64,000 nt of DNA from NCBI GenBank assembly GCA_022510485.1, contig JAFLTI010000005.1:26646-90645 (forward strand), read 5' to 3'. The notes beneath the pieces were generated by a model. The model saw only the letters and a list, made by a program, of their open reading frames with translations, searched no databases and had not been told where the DNA came from. The position numbers and the translations under genes were made by a program. This DNA comes from Lentimicrobiaceae bacterium. GTDB taxonomy: Bacteria; Bacteroidota; Bacteroidia; Bacteroidales; P3. Within the stretch, counting starts at the first letter, position 1; each line of letters begins with the position of its first letter. Below, one piece after another: positions 9,233 to 16,707 of the stretch.

Positions 9233-10943
9233 AATACGCCTTTTTCAATCTTTCAAGTTTTTCCAACGAATCCGGCATACCACGCAAATATTCAAAAAGC
9301 ACACCACACAAGTGTTTTTCCCAAAGATGTGCATAAGCCTCTATTTTGTTGGTTTGTTCTTGGTTCAAATAGTGTTCCAACTGACAAAAATAAGCTCCTC
9401 CGATATGGTATGCGGAACCAAGTCCTTCGATACATTCAATTTCAACATTCAAACGTTGCATCTTTTGCTGTATCTCAGTTTTCATACCACCAAACACATC
9501 AAGCATTTCTATATTTTCTTCCGCTTTAATCTCCTGCCATGCAAAGCGGCGGCGCATAGCGAAATCCATACTTTCCACTCCACGGTCAATATCGTTCATT
9601 GTTCCTATGATATAAACATTTTCGGGTACATAAAAACCTTTATAGAAAGGATCCGACTCATTCTGTATCAAATTCTGATATTGGGTTGTTACTCGCCCTT
9701 TCTCTCCGCGGTAACCAGGGTCTATGCTAAAAAACAACTCCCCAAATATTTTTGAAATTTCCCCACGATTGATTTCATCGATAATAAATACATATGGGTT
9801 CTGCTTTTCATCAACTTGAAGCGTACCCACTGGGGCTTCCTGTTGAGATGCAACATTCTCTGTTTTCTTCTCTGTTCTGTCTAATAAACCTTGAACCACT
9901 CCCCTGTACAAGGAGTAGTCCAAGGTATTACCAATAACGTCAATGAAATTCTGTCTTCGTTCATACCTAATATCATATATACCCAACGACACATAGTGAT
10001 CATAAAGTTTTTTCAAATACTCGATTTGCGCATTTTGAAAGTCTTCTCCTTTCAAAAATTCTATTCTTGGGCTACCTTTAAATGATTCTATCCGCACTTG
10101 CAGTTTACGATGTTTCCGAAAGTCCGAATATAATTCAGCCTTTCCTGTCTCAACATCCTGCATTAAATTTTGATAAGCTTCTTCAAATGATTTACCATGA
10201 TTCAGAGTAAAAGGAATCCGGTTCTGAGAAGATCCTAATGCTTTTTTACAAAACTCCTTAAATACTCCATCCTTTCTTTCAAAACCGATATTACCGTTTT
10301 TATCAGGCTTTGTCGGTCGTAATCCTTCCACAAAATCTGTATAATCGTATGAAGGATGAAATTGTACAAACCCCACTTTTGCCTCCATTGCTTTAGCTAT
10401 CGCCTTGGCTAAATATGTTTTTCCCGTTCCAGGTGCGCCCGTCAGAATAAGATTTCTATTGGATTTCAATAACTGAATATATTTTTCGTATGAAGTTGTA
10501 TTATCTTTTTCATCAAAAAGTCCAACAGATGTAAGCAAATCGGACACCTCCAATTCACGAGGAATATAGAACTTCAAATCCTTACTATACTTTTTAGGAA
10601 AACCAAGTAAAGATAAGAAGCGTTCATACTGAACCAATAGACTCCCATTCTCTCTTTCAGGCCTATATATTTTCTGTTTCCTATCTAATTGTTCATTTGT
10701 TTTCCTGCCATCCCCCTTATTCGCCTCATGCTTTTTCAATGTGTTATTTTTATAACCCACAAACATACTCGGCGCAAAATACAACTGATCATCGATTTTC
10801 TCAACAACAACCCACTTACCTAGAGAATACCTTTCCTGTGCCCATTTCCTCTCTTCTTTCTTTCTACTTTTTGCGTAAGCATAAAGTGTTTTTATGTTCT
10901 TTACAACATCTTCCCTACTTGTGATATAATCTGTGCGTAACAT
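9198..10943 (-). CDS. mcrB: McrB-like AAA+ GTPase, motor of a type IV restriction system
   Basis: 581 residues from ATG 10943; a TTG at 10988 would extend it, but ATG is preferred. The AAA+ core has Walker A GAPGTGKT at about 169-176, Walker B IIDEINRGEISK at about 386-397, and the McrB-type signature GTMNDIDR with an arginine-rich AMRRRFAW sensor. About 210 residues separate Walker A and B, more than a plain AAA+ domain needs, so there is an insertion at about 240-380. The first 150 residues are not DUF3578; they include GKWVVVEK and LYFAPSMFVGYKNNTLKKH near residues 42-72, a candidate DNA-reading module. It overlaps mcrC by about 30 bases. Confidence 0.93.
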   Translation of the reverse strand: MLRTDYITSREDVVKNIKTLYAYAKSRKKEERKWAQERYSLGKWVVVEKIDDQLYFAPSMFVGYKNNTLKKHEANKGDGRKTNEQLDRKQKIYRPERENGSLLVQYERFLSLLGFPKKYSKDLKFYIPRELEVSDLLTSVGLFDEKDNTTSYEKYIQLLKSNRNLILTGAPGTGKTYLAKAIAKAMEAKVGFVQFHPSYDYTDFVEGLRPTKPDKNGNIGFERKDGVFKEFCKKALGSSQNRIPFTLNHGKSFEEAYQNLMQDVETGKAELYSDFRKHRKLQVRIESFKGSPRIEFLKGEDFQNAQIEYLKKLYDHYVSLGIYDIRYERRQNFIDVIGNTLDYSLYRGVVQGLLDRTEKKTENVASQQEAPVGTLQVDEKQNPYVFIIDEINRGEISKIFGELFFSIDPGYRGEKGRVTTQYQNLIQNESDPFYKGFYVPENVYIIGTMNDIDRGVESMDFAMRRRFAWQEIKAEENIEMLDVFGGMKTEIQQKMQRLNVEIECIEGLGSAYHIGGAYFCQLEHYLNQEQTNKIEAYAHLWEKHLCGVLFEYLRGMPDSLEKLERLKKAYFEENEDNQSER

Positions 10944-11043
10944 TATTTGTTGTTTTTTATCCAATCTTTTTACCTTAACATAGTCCAAACAAACCTAACT
11001 CTTATTCTTAGCCTACAGAAAAGGTTGGCGGTTTAGCAAAACG

Positions 11044-11051
11044 CAAAGATA
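11044..11051 (-). promoter_or_regulatory. -7 promoter box for mcrBC
   Basis: On the minus strand TATCTTTG matches TAnnTTTG exactly. The predicted start site near 11036 gives a leader of about 90 bases before the ATG at 10943. Confidence 0.55.
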
Positions 11052-11424
11052 AAATATATTTTTACAACTAAAAACGCTATTTATGCACCAAATATGGAAT
11101 TTATATTATTATAATTTTCAATACATTAGCAAAACGTGTTGGCTTTTAATCATATAGCATTTCGCTTATTAAAAATCTGCCCGATTATAATAATATAAAT
11201 TTTTACAAAAATTACCACCTTTCAAGACATTTGGTCTTGCAGTTTGAATAGTGCGTTTGAAATCGACAAAATGTACGAGATAGTGCGTTTGAAATCGGCT
11301 AAATCTATAAAATAATGCGTTTTGCCGTCTATTTTCAGCGTGAGAAGCTGAAAATAGACGGCAAGTTGATACACGTTGTGCCTGCCTATGATTGGCTGTT
11401 GCAAAAATAAGGTGGCGTTTGGAG
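11052..11424. other. AT-rich gene-free stretch with repeats (scar region)
   Basis: No convincing gene lies between the mcrBC promoter and the 3' end of the lipoprotein gene. The left part is very AT-rich. The right part holds a 17-bp direct repeat, TAGTGCGTTTGAAATCG, at 11249-11265 and 11281-11297 (32-base period), with a degenerate third copy near 11314. A perfect 16-bp inverted repeat follows (11324-11339 / 11347-11362). A 31-codon frame from 11316 (MRFAVYFQREKLKIDGK... ending YDWLLQK) may be the tail of a deleted gene. I read this as the other edge of the accessory insertion. Confidence 0.5.
11324..11362. repeat. perfect 16-bp inverted repeat, 7-base loop
   Basis: Arms GCCGTCTATTTTCAGC (11324-11339) and its exact reverse complement (11347-11362) around GTGAGAA. 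There is no T-run on either side, so it does not look like a standard terminator. It lies inside the short 31-codon remnant frame. Confidence 0.8.
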
Positions 11425-12492
11425 CTACGGCATCATCACCACGCGGAAGCCTATGTAGTAGTTGCGGAGGTTTGGATATTCGGAAAAGCGGAATGCCGCC
11501 CGGCAATTCTCGGCATTATACATATAACAGCCTCCCCGGGTTACATGGTTGGCAGTAGGATATATACTTTTATCAGGGCCCTGCGGGTTTTCGGTTTCTT
11601 TTTCGTTATAGGAAGCATCATACCAATCCGAGCACCATTCCCATACGTTACCGCTCATATCATAGATTCCCAACTCATTGGCTTCCTTCAGACCTACCGG
11701 ATGGGATTGAATACCGCTATTGTTTTCGTACCAAGCCACCTCATCCACATTATCGCTTCCACTATACCTGAAATGCCGAGATTTGTTGCCGCCTCTGGCT
11801 GCATATTCCCATTGCGCTTCGGTAGGCAACATATATTTCTTGCCCGTCGCCTCGCTCAATTTATCGCAAAATTGCTTTGCGTCTTCCCAACTTATATAAT
11901 ACATAGGGTATTCACTTCCCGAACCTAAGATACCATAATTAAACTCATCCGCCAATATCATCTGTTCCTCCAAACTCGTTCCCATCACTGCCGTCCACTG
12001 CGCCTGCGTAATCTCATACTTTCCTATATAATACGAATCCAATCTGATGTTTCTCACCGGTTTTTCATTTTCATAGGCGTCTTCCCCTTGCTCCGGCGTG
12101 GCTCCCATCTCAAAAAAGCCACCCTCCACATACACCATTCCCAAATCAAGCTCCGTTTCCATATAGCCCTTTGCCATCGCTATATCTATCCGCATGCTCT
12201 GTCCTGCTGCAAGTTCTATATCTTTTTTCACATAGTCAACGTAGCCTTCCTGCTGTATCTTAATCGTATAATTACCCTTGCGCAAGCGGTTAAACTGAAA
12301 AGTTCCGTCTTCTGCCGTAGTGGTTTCCTTATCCAATTCCTCTAAGCGAACCGTCAGACCCGAAAGGGTCTGACCCGTTTCTATATCTATTACTTGTCCT
12401 TGTATGGAGGCTTTTTTAGCCTCATCTTTTTCACAGCCCGTCAGGCAGGTAAGCACCGCCACACCTGCCAATACATAAAGCAGTCTTTTCAT
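11425..12492 (-). CDS. lipoprotein with regulatory-like domain and FGE-sulfatase-type domain
   Basis: 355 residues from ATG 12492. A lipobox LTGC near residue 18 follows a hydrophobic signal. Residues 30-115 look like a carboxypeptidase-regulatory-like beta domain (SIQGQVIDIETGQTLSGLTV). Residues 120-355 are an FGE-sulfatase (SUMF1-type) domain with YYIGKYEITQAQWTAVMG, LPTEAQWEYAARGG and GIYDMSGNVWEWCSDWY. The C-terminal block reads RGGCYMYNAENCRAAFR, whereas catalytic FGE enzymes have RGGSF with a different cysteine pair, so enzymatic formylglycine formation is doubtful. GldK in this window has the same fold. It has its own promoter at 12544. Confidence 0.85.
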   Translation of the reverse strand: MKRLLYVLAGVAVLTCLTGCEKDEAKKASIQGQVIDIETGQTLSGLTVRLEELDKETTTAEDGTFQFNRLRKGNYTIKIQQEGYVDYVKKDIELAAGQSMRIDIAMAKGYMETELDLGMVYVEGGFFEMGATPEQGEDAYENEKPVRNIRLDSYYIGKYEITQAQWTAVMGTSLEEQMILADEFNYGILGSGSEYPMYYISWEDAKQFCDKLSEATGKKYMLPTEAQWEYAARGGNKSRHFRYSGSDNVDEVAWYENNSGIQSHPVGLKEANELGIYDMSGNVWEWCSDWYDASYNEKETENPQGPDKSIYPTANHVTRGGCYMYNAENCRAAFRFSEYPNLRNYYIGFRVVMMP

Positions 12493-12543
12493 TCTTGATT
12501 TTGGTTTTATAGTTGTGCCCTCAACACTATTGCCGAAAGCCCG

Positions 12544-12551
12544 CAAATATA
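12544..12551 (-). promoter_or_regulatory. -7 promoter box for the FGE-like lipoprotein
   Basis: TATATTTG on the minus strand is an exact TAnnTTTG match. The predicted start site near 12536 gives a leader of about 44 bases. Confidence 0.6.
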
Positions 12552-12661
12552 CTCAATCCACCCTTAAAACCAAACAAAAATTTCTATGTATTAATACGTT
12601 ACTAAATACTGAGGATTTTATATCCTTAGGCTTGGATTAGCCTCTTTTTAGACAAATATTG

Positions 12662-13645
12662 CTAGTATTCTCTTCCCAAAAGGCCGGCAGTAAAAGCTTT
12701 CAAGGCGTGCAACGTGTCTGAATCCACCGAAGAAACAAGCGCATCTATCTCTGTTCCGGCTTCGGCAAAGAGTTGGTTCACGGCAGCACGGCAGTCTTCG
12801 TGGGCATTTGCCTTCTCAAAGAGAGCCTTTACGGTAGCTATCTTTTCTTCTTCATTCATGCCGGTAGAAGTAAACAGTGCCTCTAATTTCTTGCGATCCG
12901 TTTCTTTTAAGTTCTCTATTGCCCTGACATACAGATACGTTTTTTTATTCTCCCGGATATCGCCTCCTATGCGTTTGCCGAATTTGGATTCATCCGCATA
13001 CAGATCCAGCCAATCGTCTTGCAACTGGAAAGCCAGCCCGATTTTGTTGCCATAGGCGTATAAACGCTTTACGTCTTCTTGGGGAGCACCTGCCACCAAT
13101 GCGCCTATTTCTAAGGAACCTGCAATGAGCACAGCCGTTTTAAGGCGAATCATCTCCATATATTCGCTCTTGCTTACCTCAGACTGCGTTTCAAAGTTCA
13201 TATCGTATTGCTGCCCCTCGCAAACGCCCAATGCCAAGCGGTGAAAGGCATCCAGCACTTCGGGCAGGCAATCTTTAGGGGCTTTTGCCACCAAACAAGA
13301 AGCGGCGGCAAACATCGCATCGCCCGAAAGAATAGCCGTGTCGGCGTTCCATTTTACATGAACCGTAGCCATACCGTGCCGCATGGCGGCATTATCCATC
13401 ACATCATCGTGCAGCAAGGTAAAATTATGAAACACCTCCAGCCCCACGGCGGGCATCAAGGCTTCGCGGTAATCCTTGCCGAACAAACCACACGCCATCA
13501 ACGCCAATACCGGACGTATGCGCTTTCCGCCCTGCCCCAAGGCATACACGGCAGGTTGGTAGAGGGCTTGAGGCTCGCCCTTCCAAAGTTGCAATTCCCG
13601 CAAGGTTTTCTCTACTTCCTGTCTGAGTTGCGCATAGTTTTTCAT
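12662..13645 (-). CDS. all-trans polyprenyl diphosphate synthase
   Basis: 327 residues from ATG 13645. A class I prenyltransferase that extends allylic diphosphates with isopentenyl diphosphate, probably for the menaquinone side chain. It has the GGKRIRP motif, the first aspartate-rich motif in LHDDVMDNAAMRHG near residue 80, and the second in QLQDDWLDLYAD near residue 210. The residues just before the first motif set chain length (FHNFTLLHDD), but I would not predict the product. Its ATG overlaps the TGA of the ABC-F gene (ATGA), and it is the last gene of the ileS operon. Confidence 0.93.
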   Translation of the reverse strand: MKNYAQLRQEVEKTLRELQLWKGEPQALYQPAVYALGQGGKRIRPVLALMACGLFGKDYREALMPAVGLEVFHNFTLLHDDVMDNAAMRHGMATVHVKWNADTAILSGDAMFAAASCLVAKAPKDCLPEVLDAFHRLALGVCEGQQYDMNFETQSEVSKSEYMEMIRLKTAVLIAGSLEIGALVAGAPQEDVKRLYAYGNKIGLAFQLQDDWLDLYADESKFGKRIGGDIRENKKTYLYVRAIENLKETDRKKLEALFTSTGMNEEEKIATVKALFEKANAHEDCRAAVNQLFAEAGTEIDALVSSVDSDTLHALKAFTAGLLGREY

Positions 13646-15597
13646 AAGCCCAATTCCTCCAATTTTTCCTGCAATGCCGCCCATTCATCGGTTTTGGCGG
13701 CAGAGAGCCGTTTCTTTTCTTCGTATCGGTTGCAGTTTTCTACGGTACACTGCGTGGCATCGGCAATAAAAATCCCGTCCATTTCCGCCAATTCGGCTTC
13801 CAATGCCGCAATTTCGGTTTCAAGTTTTTCTATCGCGTTCTTGAGTTTGCGCGTTTCCCTGTCCAACTGCTTTTTCTGTTCCCTTTCCTGTGCCGCGCTG
13901 GTTTTGGGAGCGGACACCACGTTTACAGAAGCGTTCCTGTCGGCTGGTTTAGCCCCTGCCGAAGCGCGTTCCAACTCTTGCAGGCGTTCCATCTTGCGGT
14001 CTTCCAAAAACGAAGCCACATCGCCTATATGCGGTTTTACCTTTCCGTCTCTGAATTCGTAGGTTTTGGTGGTAAGTCCTTCCAAAAAGTCGCGGTCGTG
14101 GCTCACCACAATCAAACTGCCGTCATATTGCAACAGAGCCATCTTGAGAATATCCTTGGAACGCATATCAAGATGGTTGGTAGGTTCATCTAAAATGAGC
14201 AGGTTTACCGGTTCCAGCAAGAGTTTTGCCAAAGCAAGCCTGCCTTTTTCTCCCCCGGAAAGAACCTTTACTTTCTTTTCTATATCCTCGCCCGAAAAAA
14301 GGAAACAGCCCAAAATATTGCGGATTCGGGTGCGGACTTCGCCTACGGCTATATCGTCTATGGTTTCAAACACCGTTTTGTCTGCGTTGAGCAAAGCTGC
14401 CTGATTCTGGGCAAAGTAGCCTATCTTTACGCCGGAGCCGAGTTCCAGCAAGCCCTCGTGATCGGTAATCTCGCCTACGGCAATCTTTGAAAAAGTGGAT
14501 TTTCCCTCGCCGTTGCGCCCCACCAGCGCCACTTTCTCACCTTTTTCGAGCACGAAATCAAAATGTGAAAAAATCTGTTTTTCTCCGTAACGTTTGCCTA
14601 TATCCTGCGCCCTTATCACGATTTTACCGCAATGCGGAGCAGGCGGAAAACGGAATGAAATGGCGGATTTATCGGTTTCGTCAACCTCTACCCTTTCCAT
14701 TTTTTCCAACATCTTAAGGCGCGACTGTGCCTGCCGTGCCTTAGTTGCCTTGTATCGAAAGCGTTCTATAAAACGCTCTATGTTCTCTATTTCTTTCTGC
14801 TGGTTGTCGTATGCCGATTGCTGTATCTGCCGGCGTTCCTCCCGCTGAATCACATATTCGGAATACGATACGCTGTAGTCTTCTATCTTACCCAGCACAA
14901 TTTCTATGGTGCGGTTGGTAACGTGATCCAAAAATTTGCGGTCGTGGCTAACCAACACCACCGCGCCCTGATAGCCCTGCAAGAACTCTTCCAGCCATCC
15001 GATAGACTCTATGTCGAGGTGGTTGGTAGGCTCGTCGAGCAACATTACTTCCGGGTTCTTGAGCAATATTTTCGCCAACTCCACACGCATCTGCCAACCG
15101 GAGCTGAATTCGGTAATTTTACGAGTAAAATCGCTGCGTTTGAAACCCAAGCCGAGCAATACTTTTTCCGCCATTCCCATACGGTCGCTTCCGCCTAAGA
15201 GATGAAACCTCTCGTTGGCTTCGGCAAGGCGTTCAATCAGCTTATGATAGGCTTCCGATTCATAATCGGTGCGTTCCGAAATTTTGAGCGTAAGTTCTTC
15301 TATCTCCTTTTCGAGCGCGTTGCTTTTGTTAAAGGCAGTCAGCGTTTCGTCCATAACGCTGCGCGTGGAGTCGGGAATCATTTCCTGCGGCAGATACCCC
15401 ACTTCATGCCCGCCGGTAAGCACGATGCTACCGCTTTCGGACGCCTGCAATCCCGCCAGTATCTTAAGCAAAGTGGATTTTCCCGCACCGTTTTTTCCGG
15501 TAAGCCCTATGCGGTCTTTGTCTTTTATGATAAAGGAAACATTGTCGAAAAGCGTTTTTCCGGTAAAGGAAACCGAAAGGCGGTTAACGGAAATCAT
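13642..15597 (-). CDS. ABC-F family ATPase (ribosome-associated)
   Basis: 651 residues from ATG 15597 (MISVNRLSVSF). Two ABC domains without membrane segments: Walker A GKNGAGKST near residue 38 and GRNGEGKST near 365; signatures SSGWQMR and LSGGEKGR; both Walker B regions read LLDEPTNHLD or LILDEPTNHLD. The charged inter-domain linker (residues 240-300) and the coiled-coil C-terminal tail (residues 535-650) fit the Uup/YheS side of the ABC-F family, which acts on ribosomes rather than in transport. The ATG overlaps the lspA stop, and the stop overlaps the next ATG, so translation is coupled in both directions. Confidence 0.92.
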   Translation of the reverse strand: MISVNRLSVSFTGKTLFDNVSFIIKDKDRIGLTGKNGAGKSTLLKILAGLQASESGSIVLTGGHEVGYLPQEMIPDSTRSVMDETLTAFNKSNALEKEIEELTLKISERTDYESEAYHKLIERLAEANERFHLLGGSDRMGMAEKVLLGLGFKRSDFTRKITEFSSGWQMRVELAKILLKNPEVMLLDEPTNHLDIESIGWLEEFLQGYQGAVVLVSHDRKFLDHVTNRTIEIVLGKIEDYSVSYSEYVIQREERRQIQQSAYDNQQKEIENIERFIERFRYKATKARQAQSRLKMLEKMERVEVDETDKSAISFRFPPAPHCGKIVIRAQDIGKRYGEKQIFSHFDFVLEKGEKVALVGRNGEGKSTFSKIAVGEITDHEGLLELGSGVKIGYFAQNQAALLNADKTVFETIDDIAVGEVRTRIRNILGCFLFSGEDIEKKVKVLSGGEKGRLALAKLLLEPVNLLILDEPTNHLDMRSKDILKMALLQYDGSLIVVSHDRDFLEGLTTKTYEFRDGKVKPHIGDVASFLEDRKMERLQELERASAGAKPADRNASVNVVSAPKTSAAQEREQKKQLDRETRKLKNAIEKLETEIAALEAELAEMDGIFIADATQCTVENCNRYEEKKRLSAAKTDEWAALQEKLEELGL

Positions 15598-16238
15598 ACT
15601 CGCTCGGGCTGTTTTTTCTTGGATGAAAACCAAAAATCGCGCTGGGATATAAAGAACACGACAAAGCCTACCGTAATGGCGGAATCGGCTATATTGAACA
15701 CCGGGCGGAAAAACAGAAACTCTTGTCCGCCCACTGCCGGCATCCAATCCGGGTAGAAACCGTGCACAAGCGGAAAATAGAGCATATCCACTACCCTGCC
15801 TTGCAAAAACGGAGCATATCCCTCCGCCGGAAAGAGCTGCGCCACATGAAAATAGCTTTCGCTAAAGATTAGCCCGTAAAAGGCACTGTCTATCATATTG
15901 CCGATTGCTCCTGCCAAAATCAGCGAAAGCGAAACGATTAGGGCGGTGTTTGTTCTTTTTTTCCGGTTGCTTTTGATTATATACCAAATCAAAAGACCTA
16001 TGGCAGCCAAACGTATCAGGCTCAGCAACAACTTGCCGCCCTCTCCGCCGAAACTGAAGCCGAAAGCCATGCCCTCGTTTTCTAAAAAATGAATCTTGAA
16101 CCAACTGAAAACGTTGATTTCATCGCCTATGCGCATAGTAAGCTTTATCCAAAACTTACTCGCCTGATCCAGCACCAGCACAAGCAATACCACCCATAGC
16201 GGCAAATGCCGCCCAAACCAGGCAAAAAAACTTTTCAT
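15594..16238 (-). CDS. lspA: lipoprotein signal peptidase (signal peptidase II)
   Basis: 214 residues from ATG 16238. Inner-membrane aspartyl protease that removes signal peptides from prolipoproteins, such as the several lipoproteins in this window. Four hydrophobic segments are visible. Family motifs are LDQASKFW near residue 24, the NEGMAF block, GNMIDS (first catalytic aspartate) and FNIADSAI (second catalytic aspartate). It is slightly longer than proteobacterial LspA because of an extended periplasmic loop, which is usual in Bacteroidota. It lies 13 bases after the DksA-like gene. Confidence 0.96.
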   Translation of the reverse strand: MKSFFAWFGRHLPLWVVLLVLVLDQASKFWIKLTMRIGDEINVFSWFKIHFLENEGMAFGFSFGGEGGKLLLSLIRLAAIGLLIWYIIKSNRKKRTNTALIVSLSLILAGAIGNMIDSAFYGLIFSESYFHVAQLFPAEGYAPFLQGRVVDMLYFPLVHGFYPDWMPAVGGQEFLFFRPVFNIADSAITVGFVVFFISQRDFWFSSKKKQPERV

Positions 16239-16251
16239 GCAAGGAACACTC

Positions 16252-16680
16252 TTACAAATTTTCGGACTCTTCCTGCACCATCGGGCGTTTGAACCTATCG
16301 TTCTTGGCATCGATGCTCAAAGTGGCGTGAGGCACCACCTTAAGGCGTTCCTTGTCGATAAGCTTGCCCGTTTCACGGCAGATACCGTAGGTTTTGTTTT
16401 CGATACGCACCAAAGCTGCTTCCAGAGAAGCGATAAACTTTTGCTGACGGTTCGCCAAGCGGGCGTTTTCCTCTTTCGACAGAACCTGATAGCCTTCTTC
16501 CAACACCTTGAAAGTAGGCGAAGTGTCGTTAATGTCGTTCTCTCCGTTGTTGGTATAGGCTTCACGCAAGGCTTCCAAATCCAGCTTAGCCTTGGCTAAC
16601 TTATCCAATATAATCTGTTTGAATTCCTCCAATTCCTTGTCGGAATAGCGGTTTTTTTCGGCGGGTTCTTTTGTTTTCAT
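16252..16680 (-). CDS. TraR/DksA-type protein
   Basis: 142 residues from ATG 16680. The coiled-coil N-terminus (YSDKELEEFKQIILDKL) and C-terminal block YGICRETGKLIDKERL belong to the TraR/DksA family, which binds the RNA polymerase secondary channel and modulates initiation. Only one cysteine of the usual C4 zinc finger is left: GICRETG lacks the second Cys, and the second pair is replaced by VVPHAT. The form seems normal for Bacteroidota and probably does not bind zinc. It sits 27 bases downstream of ileS and 13 upstream of lspA. Confidence 0.88.
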   Translation of the reverse strand: MKTKEPAEKNRYSDKELEEFKQIILDKLAKAKLDLEALREAYTNNGENDINDTSPTFKVLEEGYQVLSKEENARLANRQQKFIASLEAALVRIENKTYGICRETGKLIDKERLKVVPHATLSIDAKNDRFKRPMVQEESENL

Positions 16681-16707
16681 AGTGTTTCGTTTGTCTTCTT
16701 TAAGCAC

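Noticed and set aside
11241..11300. CRISPR-like repeat pair
   Set aside because: Only two full copies with a 15-base gap, no palindromic repeat, no cas genes in the window.
11222..11506. 94-codon frame on the minus strand
   Set aside because: It runs out of frame through the end of the FGE-like lipoprotein gene and then over the repeats, with no domain resemblance.
12627..12650. terminator reading rightwards after the lipoprotein promoter
   Set aside because: A 5-bp stem with a T-run on the plus strand, but no plus-strand gene feeds it.
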